A DNA stretch of 64,000 nucleotides from SABI01 sp028532915 (GTDB lineage Bacteria; Spirochaetota; Spirochaetia; Sphaerochaetales; Sphaerochaetaceae): NCBI GenBank assembly GCA_963677225.1, contig OY781923.1, positions 1,488,001 through 1,552,000 on the forward strand, given 5' to 3'. A model generated the notes under the pieces. The model had not been told where the DNA came from. It worked only from the letters and a program-made list of their open reading frames with translations, and did not search any database. How positions within the stretch are numbered: position 1 is the first letter of the stretch; the number at the start of each line of letters is the position of its first letter. Below are positions 19,178 through 28,865 of this stretch, piece by piece. The position numbers and the translations under genes were made by a program.

Positions 19178-20092
19178 GTGAACACCAATACCGAAACACT
19201 CATTCTTGATTATATCGATTATCTGGTGGTTGCCAGACGGGTATCCCGGGCAACCATCGATGTTTATTCACACGAAGCTGTAAATTATCTCGAATATCTG
19301 CGAAAGATATCAAAGGATGTCAAATCTTCCTCCACAGATGATGTCCTCGCCTTTCTTACATCACATGAAGGACAGCAGCTTCATAAAAGGACCATTTCAA
19401 AGAAAATCAGTGCATCGCGTTCCTTTCATCGGTATCTTATTGAGATGAATGTACGAAAGGATGATCCTCTTGAGAGTATAGATGTCCCCACAATAGAGCA
19501 GACCTACTTTAAAAGTGTTTCCTACGATGATATAGAGGCAATCTTCGCTGCTATTGATACCACCGAAGGAGATCTGTTGAAAATCCGTGATAGATGCCTG
19601 TTCGAACTCATCTATTCGTGCGGTCTAAGGGTGAGTGAGCTCATCTCGCTGAAAGTGACAGATTACAACAGAAGAGAGAGAGTGTTGACAGTCATAGGCA
19701 AAGGTAATATGCAGCGGACGCTTTTTGTCGGAGATATAGCTCATGAGATACTCGGTCATTACAGAGATGAGATCAGGCCCCGGCTTCTCGGTTCGAACAG
19801 GGGGGAACCTGCTCTCTTTGTGGGTAGGAGGGGGAAAGCGCTTACAAGACAGCTCGTCCATAAACGTTTCAAGTATTACTGCGCCCTGGCCGGGGTGAAT
19901 GCAACCGTGCATACACTCCGCCACTCGTTTGCATCCCATCTGCTTCGAGGCGGAGCCGACCTCCGTTCAGTTCAGAAACTTCTCGGGCACAAGGATATCA
20001 AGACGACTCAGATATATATCCATTCAGAGACTGAAGACAAGTATCAGCGGTACAGGACTTATCATCCTGACGGTGAGAGTGATAAGGTATAG
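19178..20092 (+). CDS. Tyrosine recombinase, XerC/XerD family (first of a tandem pair)
   Basis: The 304-residue protein has the N-terminal SAM-like core-binding domain (about 8-95) and the catalytic domain. Active-site residues are visible: Arg in CGLRVSEL, Lys in VIGKGNMQR, His and Arg in HTLRHSFASHLL, His in LLGHKDIKTTQIY, and the Tyr of the last motif. Xer recombinases resolve chromosome dimers at dif near the septum. The start is probably GTG 19178, with only a weak, distant GAGGA; nearby alternatives are possible. It lies six bases after ftsZ. Which of the pair acts as XerC or XerD cannot be settled here. Confidence 0.9.
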   Translation: MNTNTETLILDYIDYLVVARRVSRATIDVYSHEAVNYLEYLRKISKDVKSSSTDDVLAFLTSHEGQQLHKRTISKKISASRSFHRYLIEMNVRKDDPLESIDVPTIEQTYFKSVSYDDIEAIFAAIDTTEGDLLKIRDRCLFELIYSCGLRVSELISLKVTDYNRRERVLTVIGKGNMQRTLFVGDIAHEILGHYRDEIRPRLLGSNRGEPALFVGRRGKALTRQLVHKRFKYYCALAGVNATVHTLRHSFASHLLRGGADLRSVQKLLGHKDIKTTQIYIHSETEDKYQRYRTYHPDGESDKV

Positions 20093-20094
20093 GC

Positions 20095-21072
20095 ATGGAT
20101 ACTTTGGATGTACATGCCTATAATACTGCGGTGTTCACCCGTTATATTGAATATATCACTCATTTCAAGCGGTTGAGTCCAAATACGGTAACAGCGTACC
20201 GCCACCATATCGCTAGATACCTCGACTATCTTGAACAAGAGCAGCTGAAAATTGATGAGATCACTACCTACGAGGCAAGAAAGTTCGTCTCTTCTCTCAT
20301 CCGTTCAGGACTTTCGGAACTATCGGTCAACCAGTATCTGGCATCTTACCGTTCCTTATACACCTATCTGTTCAAACGGAAGGAAATTACAAAGAATCCA
20401 TTTTCATCTATAGAGGGAAATCCGAGAGGAAGACGGCTTCCCAGGGTGCTAAGCCGGCAGCAGGTAGTGAAACTTCTCTCTTTTGAAATCACAGATCTGG
20501 TGAGTCTGCGTGATTCACTGATTTTTCATCTTTTCTATTCCACAGGATGCCGTCTTTCCGAGATTTTGGAGATGGATATTGATCATATCGAGATGGAACA
20601 GAGCAGAATACTGGTGACCGGTAAGGGGAATAAAATGAGATATGTATTTCTCAATCCGTCGACCAAAAGTCTGCTGACGAGGCATCTGCGAGCGCGGGAC
20701 AGGTGGTTTGAACGGTACCCTGCATCTGATGAAAGTGCGCAGAATGCTATTTTGCTGGGAGTTGGCGGAAAGCGGTTGTCCACTTCGACTTGTCATAGTA
20801 TCTTTGAAAAGTATAGAGTGGCGCTGGGTGTGAATGAGGTGCTTACACCCCATATGCTGCGCCATAGTTTCGCCACTCATCTGCTGGATAATCAGTCGGA
20901 TATACAACTGGTGAGCGAGTTGTTAGGTCATTCATCAATCTCCACAACTCAGATTTACACACATGTATCGAAAAAACGGTTACATGAAGTGTATATGAAA
21001 TGTCATCCGCATGGAAGGAAAGAAAATGGAAATAAGAGGAACAACGATAATTGCCGTAAGGAAGAACAATGA
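20095..21072 (+). CDS. Tyrosine recombinase, XerC/XerD family (second of a tandem pair)
   Basis: This 325-residue protein is a second complete Xer-type recombinase, with Arg in CRLSEI, Lys in [34 protein letters not shown] and the catalytic Tyr. It starts three bases after the first recombinase. Its basic C-terminal tail, after [13 protein letters not shown], runs 47 bases into hslV and may be dispensable. Two different Xer proteins in tandem suggest the classic heterotetramer XerC/XerD acting at a dif site, with both subunits made alongside FtsZ. Confidence 0.9.
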   Translation: MDTLDVHAYNTAVFTRYIEYITHFKRLSPNTVTAYRHHIARYLDYLEQEQLKIDEITTYEARKFVSSLIRSGLSELSVNQYLASYRSLYTYLFKRKEITKNPFSSIEGNPRGRRLPRVLSRQQVVKLLSFEITDLVSLRDSLIFHLFYSTGCRLSEILEMDIDHIEMEQSRILVTGKGNKMRYVFLNPSTKSLLTRHLRARDRWFERYPASDESAQNAILLGVGGKRLSTSTCHSIFEKYRVALGVNEVLTPHMLRHSFATHLLDNQSDIQLVSELLGHSSISTTQIYTHVSKKRLHEVYMKCHPHGRKENGNKRNNDNCRKEEQ

Positions 21073-21568
21073 GGTAGCGATCGCCGGCGACGGACAGGTC
21101 ACTGCCGGCGATACGATCATGAAGGGAAATGCCCGCAAAGTCCGTACTCTGATGAACGGGACTATCATCAGCGGTTTTGCCGGGGCTACAGCAGATGCAT
21201 TCACCCTGTATGAAGTGATAGAGAACAAGTTGAAGGAGTTCAACGGTGATCTTACGCGTGCCGCCGTGGAAATGGCGAAGGAATGGAGGACGGACAGAAA
21301 CCTCCGCAGACTGGAGGCGATGATCATCGTTGCCGACAGGAAAAAGACGTTCCTTCTCACAGGAATGGGAGATGTTATCGAACCGGAATATAACATGATC
21401 GCTATCGGTTCAGGAGGCAATTATGCCCTTGCTGCGGCAAGAGCATACAACGAGAATGACGAACTCAGCGCACGCGAGATTGCCACCAAAGCTCTCGATA
21501 TCGCCGGCGACATCTGTGTGTACACCAACAAATCGATACTTGTAGAGGAATTGAAGGAGTCAGTATGA
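21026..21568 (+). CDS. hslV: ATP-dependent protease peptidase subunit HslV
   Basis: HslV forms the two-ring peptidase core of the HslUV (ClpYQ) protease. The 180-residue precursor begins [11 protein letters not shown]. The mature enzyme should start at Thr6, the catalytic N-terminal threonine, after removal of a five-residue propeptide. The motif [13 protein letters not shown] and the segment [12 protein letters not shown] near the end are typical. ATG 21026 is chosen over 21011 because AAGGA (21015-21019) then sits six bases upstream. The 3' end overlaps hslU by ATGA. Confidence 0.95.
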   Translation: MEIRGTTIIAVRKNNEVAIAGDGQVTAGDTIMKGNARKVRTLMNGTIISGFAGATADAFTLYEVIENKLKEFNGDLTRAAVEMAKEWRTDRNLRRLEAMIIVADRKKTFLLTGMGDVIEPEYNMIAIGSGGNYALAAARAYNENDELSAREIATKALDIAGDICVYTNKSILVEELKESV

Positions 21569-22914
21569 ATTTTGATGAAATGACACCCGTAGAGATCGTG
21601 CGGGAATTAGATAAATACATCATCGGGCAGGAAGATGCAAAAAGGGCAGTGGCTCTGGCTTTGAGATCAAGGTACAGAAGGAAGCTCCTTCCCGAAGCTA
21701 TGAGAGATGAGGTCGCTCCGAAGAATATCATTCTCATCGGTCCTACCGGTGTGGGCAAGACCGAGATCGCACGCCGTATCAGCAAGCTGGCCCATACCCC
21801 CTTCGTGAAAGTCGAGGCGACCAAATATACCGAGGTCGGGTATGTCGGCAGAGATGTCGAATCAATGGTCAGAGATCTGATGGCAACGTCCATTCAGATA
21901 ACAAAGAATTCCCTCGCTCAGGAGAAGAAGGAGACGGTCGAGCAGATCGTCGAAGAGAGACTTCTTGACCTGCTTCTTCCTCCGGCACCTCAGAACAAAA
22001 AAGATGAATCCACATCGCTTGTAGAAGCAGCCAATGATACGAGAGAGAGGTTCAGACAGTTTCTCAGGGAAGGCCGTTTCGAAGACCGTGTGGTCGAGTT
22101 CAATGTGAACCAGAAACCTGCAGTCGGCGGTGTGGAACTGCTGGCCGGTGGAAATATGGAGGATCTTGAGAATACGATTCAGTCTCTGGGCTCGATCTTC
22201 GGCGGTAAAAGCAAGAAACGTAAGGTAAGCATCAAGCGGGCACGAGAGATTCTCACTGAAGAGGAGATGGATAAGATCGTCGATCAGGACCAGGTTGTCG
22301 AGATAGCCAAGGAGAAGGTCGAACAGATGGGCATCATCTTCATCGACGAGATTGACAAGATCGCCGGAAACAAAGGAGGACGAAGCGGTCCCGACGTCTC
22401 CCGTGAAGGAGTCCAGAGGGATATCCTGCCGATCGTAGAAGGATCAAAAGTTCACACGAAATGGGGAATGATCGATACCTCCCACATCCTTTTCATCGGG
22501 GCCGGAGCCTTCCACATCTCAAAACCTTCGGATCTGATTCCGGAGCTCCAGGGAAGATTCCCTCTGAGAGTCGAACTGAATGAACTGACCAGCGAAGATT
22601 TTCTCAGAATACTGCTTGAACCCGAGAACGCGATTATCAAACAATACATAGCTCTGATGAAAACAGAGGATGTCGACCTCTCATTTGATGATGATGCTCT
22701 TTTACGAGTATCGGAAATTGCTTATACTGTGAATGCTACGACCGAGAACATCGGTGCACGGAGACTCTATACGATTATGGAGAAACTTCTGGAAGATATC
22801 TCATTCAAAGCTACACAGATGGCAGGTCAGACGTTTACCGTCACTCGCGAATATGTAGATGAACGTCTTGGGTCTGTGATTAAGGATGAGGATCTCAGCC
22901 GTTATATCCTGTAG
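21565..22914 (+). CDS. hslU: ATP-dependent protease ATPase subunit HslU
   Basis: HslU is the AAA+ unfoldase that feeds substrates to HslV. The 449-residue protein has [12 protein letters not shown] near residue 16, Walker [10 protein letters not shown] near 60, the pore loop GYVGRDVE near 93, an intermediate I-domain (about 110-240), Walker [11 protein letters not shown] near 255, and the C-terminal tail ending DEDLSRYIL, which inserts into HslV. It is coupled to hslV by a 4-base overlap. Confidence 0.97.
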   Translation: MNFDEMTPVEIVRELDKYIIGQEDAKRAVALALRSRYRRKLLPEAMRDEVAPKNIILIGPTGVGKTEIARRISKLAHTPFVKVEATKYTEVGYVGRDVESMVRDLMATSIQITKNSLAQEKKETVEQIVEERLLDLLLPPAPQNKKDESTSLVEAANDTRERFRQFLREGRFEDRVVEFNVNQKPAVGGVELLAGGNMEDLENTIQSLGSIFGGKSKKRKVSIKRAREILTEEEMDKIVDQDQVVEIAKEKVEQMGIIFIDEIDKIAGNKGGRSGPDVSREGVQRDILPIVEGSKVHTKWGMIDTSHILFIGAGAFHISKPSDLIPELQGRFPLRVELNELTSEDFLRILLEPENAIIKQYIALMKTEDVDLSFDDDALLRVSEIAYTVNATTENIGARRLYTIMEKLLEDISFKATQMAGQTFTVTREYVDERLGSVIKDEDLSRYIL

Positions 22915-22942
22915 TCATGATGTGAACGGGAAGAAGGGTGAA

Positions 22943-24103
22943 ATGAAATACATCACTATCGTTGAAAAAGATTTTGAATCTGCAGTAAAGAAAGCTCGTG
23001 ACACCTACGGTCACACCATCAGGATACACAGCCGCCGCGATGTTCTATCACGCGGTGGCTTTCTGTGGATGAAAAAGAAACCCCATGTTGAACTTATCTG
23101 TTATCTTGCCGACGCAGCTGATGAGAAAAAACCTTCCATCATCGAGAAGATAGAGAAGGATGAGATCATCGAGTCCGATAATCAAAAACAGACCGTAGAA
23201 GAACCTCAGATGGAAACGGAGGGTGAACAGATGCACTCCATCCGGGAAACTCTGCTTGAGCATGCGCTAAACATACTCGAGGAGAATCAGTTCTCCGAGG
23301 TAGTCTCTAAGACTGTTCTCTCTCTTCTGAAAGAGGAACTCAAAGATTGTCAAGGAGGGTATCCCAGTTCTGAAGAATTCGAACTCATGATAGTCGACAA
23401 GATCGTATCGCTTATCTCAATCGATCACGAGACTCAAATCCATCCTCCTCATTTCTTCGTTCTTCTGGGACCGACAGGGACAGGTAAGACTACAACGATC
23501 GCAAAGATCGGAGCGCTCTGGTCTCTACAGACGGCGGAGGAATTCCATCACAGCGTAAAATTCGTCACTCTGGATACCTTCAGAGTGGGAGCATACGAGC
23601 AGCTTGCATCTTTTGCCGACTCACTGGAGATCGAAATAGATCTTGTGAAGAGTGAAGAGGATATGTACCGCATCATCGAACAGACTTCAAATACCGATGT
23701 TGTTCTTATCGATACGATCGGAAAGAGTCCGAAGGACAAGGAACTGACAGTCAAGATGAAGACCCTCCTTTCGGTAATACCTGCAGATCAGAAAAAACTC
23801 TATATTGCAATATCCGGTTCTATGAAGCAGGAAGATATTGTAAAATCGATAGATATGTATGCAGGTTTCGGGATCACAAGCATAGTCATCACGAAAGTTG
23901 ATGAGACACAGTCGATTGGAAACATCCTTTCGGTCGCCTATGAGAAGAACCTCCCCCTGCTTTTTATCACGGATGGACAGAAAGTCCCTTCCGATATCCA
24001 TAAGGCATCGGCAGCGACGATGCTTTCACTTCTTCACGGTTTTTCCCTTGATTTTGAATCTTTGTGGGCAAATCAGTCGAATCTTCTCGTAGACGAGGGG
24101 TGA
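22943..24103 (+). CDS. FlhF-like SRP-type GTPase
   Basis: The 386-residue protein opens with the FlhF-type motif MKYITIVEKDFESAVKKA. An acidic linker follows (about 75-115), then an N-domain and an SRP GTPase domain with G1 GPTGTGKTTTIAKIGA near 190, DTFRVGAYEQL, G3 LIDTIGKSP and G4 TKVDET. FlhF places polar flagella in other bacteria, so this suggests a motile organism with periplasmic flagella. Its place directly behind hslU at the end of a division cluster is unusual. ATG 22943 follows AAGAAGGG; the reading frame to 22886 overlaps hslU. A related SRP GTPase role cannot be fully excluded. Confidence 0.85.
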   Translation: MKYITIVEKDFESAVKKARDTYGHTIRIHSRRDVLSRGGFLWMKKKPHVELICYLADAADEKKPSIIEKIEKDEIIESDNQKQTVEEPQMETEGEQMHSIRETLLEHALNILEENQFSEVVSKTVLSLLKEELKDCQGGYPSSEEFELMIVDKIVSLISIDHETQIHPPHFFVLLGPTGTGKTTTIAKIGALWSLQTAEEFHHSVKFVTLDTFRVGAYEQLASFADSLEIEIDLVKSEEDMYRIIEQTSNTDVVLIDTIGKSPKDKELTVKMKTLLSVIPADQKKLYIAISGSMKQEDIVKSIDMYAGFGITSIVITKVDETQSIGNILSVAYEKNLPLLFITDGQKVPSDIHKASAATMLSLLHGFSLDFESLWANQSNLLVDEG

Positions 24104-24111
24104 ATGATCTG

Positions 24112-25110
24112 TTATGAGATCAGAGAAATGATCATTGTCGAATAGGTGATCTGAAACAAAAACACCATTGATGCCATGATCAAGGCTTTCCTTCCCTGAG
24201 ATGCGATCCTGGAGAGAGTTATCTTCATCCCGACCGCAGCCATCGCAGTTTCCAGAAGCCATTTACTCATCTGTGAAAGGAGTGATACGGTCTTTTCATC
24301 GAGCAATCCAAGTGTATTCAGAGCCGAACACGCGATGAACCCGAGAATGTAGGAGGGGATTTTCACACCGCGTCGTTGCATCTTCTGAGAATTCTCTTTT
24401 CTGAAGAATGAGATAATCAGAACCACAGGAAGAATCATAAGAATTCTCCCCATTTTCACGACAGAGGCAAGCTGCCCTGTGCTTTCATCAATTGAAAATC
24501 CGGCTGCAAAGACCTGCCCGATAGCCTGGAGGGTATTTCCGATAAGAATGGCCCCGTCTCCTCCTTCAAAAAACGGCAGGAAACTGATGAGGGCCGGTAG
24601 AAGAAAGATTCCGACAGTGCCGAGAAAATTTATGATGGCTATCGATATACCTACTTTATCATCTTCCGCCTTGATCACTCCCTGAACCGCGGCAATCGCC
24701 GACGATCCACACACAGCGTTTCCGACGCCGATCAGCAATGCCAGGTCTGAATCCATTTTCATGATCTTGCCGAGCACAATCGCCGACGAAATTGTCAGAA
24801 GGATCGCACTTATGATAATGATGATAAGTGATACTCCCAGGTCCGCAAGATTCGCGAAATCGAGATTTACTCCCATGAGAATGATCGAAAGAGAGAGGAT
24901 CTTCTTTTCAGCGAAAGAGACGCCCGATGCAAAATATGGCCTTGAAGTGATTCCTGCTGCGGTGAGAATGATTCCGCATATGATCGCGATGGTAACCGAA
25001 CCGAGAGGAACTGCTCGGGAAATGAATGCTGCCGAGACTGCTGTGATAACTGATATGAGTATTCCGGGTATTTTGTTTTTCATGGAGGAAAAGATAGCAG
25101 ATAATTGCAT
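24112..25110 (-). CDS. YeiH/UPF0324 family membrane protein (putative anion exporter)
   Basis: The product has nine to ten hydrophobic helices and the family motifs AAFISRAVP, SLSIILMGVNLDF, GVGNAVCGSSAIAAVQGVI and KMGRILMILP. The UPF0324 family is often annotated as putative sulfate exporters; the substrate here is not known. It is divergent from a LysR regulator, the same arrangement as yeiH with its LysR neighbour in enterobacteria. Start choice is uncertain: ATG at 25137, 25110 or 25083 are all in frame and none has a good Shine-Dalgarno. The 3' end nearly touches the convergent flhF-like gene. Confidence 0.82.
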   Translation of the reverse strand: MQLSAIFSSMKNKIPGILISVITAVSAAFISRAVPLGSVTIAIICGIILTAAGITSRPYFASGVSFAEKKILSLSIILMGVNLDFANLADLGVSLIIIIISAILLTISSAIVLGKIMKMDSDLALLIGVGNAVCGSSAIAAVQGVIKAEDDKVGISIAIINFLGTVGIFLLPALISFLPFFEGGDGAILIGNTLQAIGQVFAAGFSIDESTGQLASVVKMGRILMILPVVLIISFFRKENSQKMQRRGVKIPSYILGFIACSALNTLGLLDEKTVSLLSQMSKWLLETAMAAVGMKITLSRIASQGRKALIMASMVFLFQITYSTMIISLIS

Positions 25111-25186
25111 TAAATAAAATTTATATATTCTTATCATAATATTAGAAAATCTTTACAAAAATATGGCTCTGCACTATTCTTTCTTC

Positions 25187-26050
25187 ATGATTGATTACAA
25201 GTGGTACAGTTTTCTCACTGTCATCGAAGAAGGAACACTGGATAAAGCGGCCGGGAAACTCGGTCTTACTCAGCCTGCGGTCTCACAGCATTTGGGGGCA
25301 CTGGAATCCTACTACGGTCAGCCCCTATTCGACCATAGCGGCAGAAAGCTGGTTCTCAACGAAGCGGGATACCTTGTGAAGGAACTCGCTGAAGAGATGT
25401 TCAACAGGGACAGGCAGCTCGAAAGGAGCATGAAAAGACTCATAGGAGGCAGAAGCCGATACTCGATAGGAGCGACACTTACGGTTGGAGAATTCATTCT
25501 TCCTCCCTATATCGGCCGATACTGTCATAAATTCCCTCTGCGGGATATCACGATGACGATCGCAAATACAGTCTCAATCATCGAGAAAGTCAAGAAGGGC
25601 GAGGTCGATCTTGCCATCGTCGAAGGTCCCTTTGACAAAAGGGAAGTGAATTATACCAGGTTCATGACCGATGAGATGGTCTATATCACTGATAAAAGTC
25701 ATCGGTCAGAATGTGTGACCCAGGCGATATTGGAGAATAACCGGTTTATTCTTCGGGAAAAGGGATCTGGAACGCGATACTACTGGGATACGTATGTGGA
25801 AGAGAAAGGAATCAGACTGAACGAAAAGATCATGGAGGTCGGTTCTCTCAGTGCCATAAAATCACTTGTGGAATCGGGATACGGTGTGTCAGTCATGTCT
25901 ACCAAGGCTGTAGAGAAAGAACTGTCCATCGGATCGCTGCTTACCGTTCCTTTCAGCTGGGGACCTCTGTACAGAGAACTCTATTTTCTCTACACGAAGA
26001 ATTCCCCATCCGCGTTCATAGATGAATTCATCTCTTTTAGCACCTCATGA
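25187..26050 (+). CDS. LysR-family transcriptional regulator
   Basis: The 287-residue protein has the N-terminal winged helix-turn-helix (about 5-62, TLDKAAGKLGLTQPAVSQHL) and a LysR substrate-binding domain (about 88-285). It faces the YeiH-type exporter gene across a short gap and probably controls it in response to a small ligand. The start ATG 25187 fits the family N-terminus; ATG 25163 adds eight residues. No Shine-Dalgarno is obvious for either. The ligand is unknown. Confidence 0.9.
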   Translation: MIDYKWYSFLTVIEEGTLDKAAGKLGLTQPAVSQHLGALESYYGQPLFDHSGRKLVLNEAGYLVKELAEEMFNRDRQLERSMKRLIGGRSRYSIGATLTVGEFILPPYIGRYCHKFPLRDITMTIANTVSIIEKVKKGEVDLAIVEGPFDKREVNYTRFMTDEMVYITDKSHRSECVTQAILENNRFILREKGSGTRYYWDTYVEEKGIRLNEKIMEVGSLSAIKSLVESGYGVSVMSTKAVEKELSIGSLLTVPFSWGPLYRELYFLYTKNSPSAFIDEFISFSTS

Positions 26051-27724
26051 TCATTTACCGGTGACCTGAAGATCTTCAATGGCCGAACTTTTGATATATC
26101 CGAGGCGTACCATATCCGAGATGATCTGAGATATCCCCGGAGAAGCTATCGAACTTCCCCAGATCGTCGAGCCTTTGGGATTCAATGCTCCTATATAGAT
26201 GATGTATTTCGGATCATCGAGAGGAAAGATCGACAGAGTACTTGCCAGGTAGGTATCATCGGAATAGCTTCCCGTTTGTTCATCGGCGACCTGGGCTGTA
26301 CCTGTTTTTGCTCCGATCCTTACTCCTTCAACACCGATCTTGACTGCAGTGCCTCCCGGCTGAGAAGCCATTTCCATCCCTTCGAGGACGATATCGGCTG
26401 TCTGTTTGCTGATGATGGGACCGGAGTATCTGACGGAATGCTGTTTCACGATAGTGTTGTCATGGTCGCAGACCTTTTCGATGAGATACGGTTCGACCTT
26501 CATGCCACCATTCGCGATCGCTGTGGCGGCGGCGGCGATCTGAAGCGGACTTACTGCAATTTCCTGACCGAAGGAGATCGTTTCTTTGCTTCTGGATGAC
26601 CACAAGGAGACAGGAGCCAGGTATCCCGCAGTGGTTCCCGGTAGGCCGATATCATACCGTTCGGTAAACCCGAAAGCCTCAAGATACTGTCTGAAGACCT
26701 CATCCGGCATTTCATGAGACCAGTGTGCTACAGCCCCGTTGCACGACTTTGCTATCATATCGACAGGAGTGACATCCCCGTGTGGTTCAACGCAGTTGAT
26801 CGTAATCTCATTTCCATCTTCATCAGTGTATGTATAGGAACCGTCACAGAAAAAATGCTCATCAGACTCTATCGTAGAACTATCCAATTCACACGCAAGA
26901 GAGAAAATCTTGAATACGGAACCGGGTTCTCTCATCAGGGTGCTGAAGGCATTGGTTCTGTATTCGGCAGGAGATTCCCAATAGCTGTTCGGATCATACC
27001 ACGGGTAGTTCGATACCGCCCTGATAGCTCCGGTTCTGCTTTCCATGATAATGCCTGCGATACTGTCGGGATCATGTTCTTTTTCAATGGAGAGGATACT
27101 CTGATCGAGCAGATACTGCAGTGTCATATCGATTGTCAGGTAGATATCATTACCGTATGTGATCTTTCTGCCGGGTTCAGGGTAAGGTGACAGAATCCGG
27201 TCCTGAGTGAGTTCAAGTCCTTCCAGACCTTTGTTCTCTGTATTGGTGAATCCGATGACCTGAGCTGCGTGATGAACCTGCGGATAGGTCCTACCGTACC
27301 GTTTTTCTATCACAATGCCGAGCTTTTCATCAGATGAGGAAAGCTGCTCGAGTCTTTCCTTCTGGTCAAAGTTCAGCCTCCTTTTGATGAGAGCATAGGT
27401 GCTCCTTTGAGAAACGATGTCCTCGATCTCCCGTGTACTCATGTTCACCACCGGGGCAATAGTTTCGATCGTCTTTGTGATGTCTTCGGCTTTTTGAAGA
27501 TGGAGTGCAAGAGAGTAGTATGGTGTTTCGATGGCAAGGATGTTCGATTGAGCGTCATAGATCGTACCTCGCACCACCTGTGAGGCGACAATCGGATCAT
27601 TATATTTGATCTGTGCGTCGTCAGTGCTGACGATTATCCAAACAACTCTGATGAGAATGAGGATAAATAGAGCTATTGTAAGTATGATCTCGACTCGAAC
27701 TATTCGTTTTTCTCTAGATACCAT
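26051..27724 (-). CDS. Class B penicillin-binding protein (FtsI/PBP2-type transpeptidase)
   Basis: The 557-residue protein cross-links peptidoglycan outside the inner membrane. It has a short cytoplasmic tail and one membrane anchor (about 11-32). A class B dimerisation domain follows (RGTIYDAQSNILA motif near 52), then the transpeptidase domain with Ser269 in EPGSVFK (SxxK), SCN at 327-329 (SxN) and KTGTAQ at 473. It is the likely partner of FtsW, although it lies outside the mra/fts cluster. ATG 27724 is preferred because a longer frame would overlap the divergent LysM gene. FtsI rather than an elongation PBP2 is inferred from size and motif context. Confidence 0.9.
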   Translation of the reverse strand: MVSREKRIVRVEIILTIALFILILIRVVWIIVSTDDAQIKYNDPIVASQVVRGTIYDAQSNILAIETPYYSLALHLQKAEDITKTIETIAPVVNMSTREIEDIVSQRSTYALIKRRLNFDQKERLEQLSSSDEKLGIVIEKRYGRTYPQVHHAAQVIGFTNTENKGLEGLELTQDRILSPYPEPGRKITYGNDIYLTIDMTLQYLLDQSILSIEKEHDPDSIAGIIMESRTGAIRAVSNYPWYDPNSYWESPAEYRTNAFSTLMREPGSVFKIFSLACELDSSTIESDEHFFCDGSYTYTDEDGNEITINCVEPHGDVTPVDMIAKSCNGAVAHWSHEMPDEVFRQYLEAFGFTERYDIGLPGTTAGYLAPVSLWSSRSKETISFGQEIAVSPLQIAAAATAIANGGMKVEPYLIEKVCDHDNTIVKQHSVRYSGPIISKQTADIVLEGMEMASQPGGTAVKIGVEGVRIGAKTGTAQVADEQTGSYSDDTYLASTLSIFPLDDPKYIIYIGALNPKGSTIWGSSIASPGISQIISDMVRLGYIKSSAIEDLQVTGK

Positions 27725-27776
27725 GGTGAATTTATAGTAATATGATTGTGATACATTGTCGATAGCAGGTGGGTAC

Positions 27777-28859
27777 ATGAGTAACAGAGAGAGACACAAT
27801 TACGATGACATGAGTTCCTTTGACCGTCACGGAAAGGACAGATCGCGTATTGATTCGAAGAGCCTCTCCATCATCGTCGTCGTAATCATCATCGGTGTCG
27901 TCCTCTCTCTTTCTGTTATCCTCGTGTGGTATTTCTACTTCTCTACTCCTGAAACGGAAAAGAAAGCTGTTGAACAGACTCAGCCCCTGGTGATAGATGA
28001 TGTGAAAGAAGCTCCCGAAGAAATTCCCTCTCAGAGCCCGCAGGCCACACCGACCCAGACAGACGATGCGGCTCAGAAGCTTGATGATGTGAAAGTTGAT
28101 ACAGATTCCTCTATTGCCGTAAAAGACCCTGACAATTGGTACACCGATCACACGGTTCAGGAAGGAGAGACTCTCGAATCTCTCTCACAGATGTACGGTA
28201 TCACAAAGGAGAGCATCATTTCGGTGAATGCGATCAAGAGCCTTTCTTCAATCAGAGCGGGCATCACCCTCAGGATACCTGATCAGAACGGTCAGCTCTA
28301 TACTGTCCAATCGGGTGATTCGCTTTCGATCATCACCAACAGATATAATCCGGGTCTCGGGTGGAAGACTCTGCAGGAACTGAATAATCTCAAGTCTCAG
28401 GATATTTTTCCGGGACAGAAGCTGTTCATTCCAAGCGCAACCGTCCGGGATGACGGTTCTGTCAACGACTATAACAGATTCGTCTCTCCTTTCGATGGCA
28501 GGATCACCGGTTTGTACGGTCAGACAGTCGTCTACGGATCTTCCGAGGAGATCGTCTCTCTCAAGGGGCTTTGGATAGCAGGTGAAAAGGGGAGTGAGGT
28601 CGAAGCCAGCGGTACCGGTACAGTCGTCGATGTAGGCAATGAGATAGATGGGATGGGACGATTCGTTGTTCTATCCCATGAAAACGGCTACAGAACCACC
28701 TATGCCCACCTTGATGAGGTCAGAGTCGAAGTCAGTCAGCAGGTGAAACAGGGAGAAGTCGTAGGTACTCTCGGAGAGAGCGGGGACATAGATGAGCCCA
28801 CTCTGTACTTTTCCATCGAACAGGACGGCATTGCGCTTGATCCTTCCAATTTCTTTTGA
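27777..28859 (+). CDS. Membrane-anchored LysM protein with a degenerate M23 (LytM) domain
   Basis: The 360-residue protein has a charged N-terminus, one membrane helix (about 29-53) and a Pro/Gln/Thr-rich linker. Two LysM repeats follow (about 125-168 and 173-220), then an M23-type domain to the C-terminus. In active M23 peptidases zinc is held by HxxxD, HxH and the final LHF. Here the first motif reads SLKGLW and the last reads LYFSIE, so most ligands are lost while YAHL remains. It is therefore likely a non-catalytic LytM factor like NlpD or EnvC that activates wall hydrolases. AGGTGGG precedes ATG 27777. It is divergent from the class B PBP gene, which suggests joint work at the wall. Confidence 0.85.
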   Translation: MSNRERHNYDDMSSFDRHGKDRSRIDSKSLSIIVVVIIIGVVLSLSVILVWYFYFSTPETEKKAVEQTQPLVIDDVKEAPEEIPSQSPQATPTQTDDAAQKLDDVKVDTDSSIAVKDPDNWYTDHTVQEGETLESLSQMYGITKESIISVNAIKSLSSIRAGITLRIPDQNGQLYTVQSGDSLSIITNRYNPGLGWKTLQELNNLKSQDIFPGQKLFIPSATVRDDGSVNDYNRFVSPFDGRITGLYGQTVVYGSSEEIVSLKGLWIAGEKGSEVEASGTGTVVDVGNEIDGMGRFVVLSHENGYRTTYAHLDEVRVEVSQQVKQGEVVGTLGESGDIDEPTLYFSIEQDGIALDPSNFF

Positions 28860-28865
28860 TTCCGT

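Noticed and set aside
27725..27799. Longer N-terminus of the class B PBP
   Set aside because: It would overlap the divergent LysM gene, and adds residues before the short cytoplasmic tail that do not resemble PBPs.
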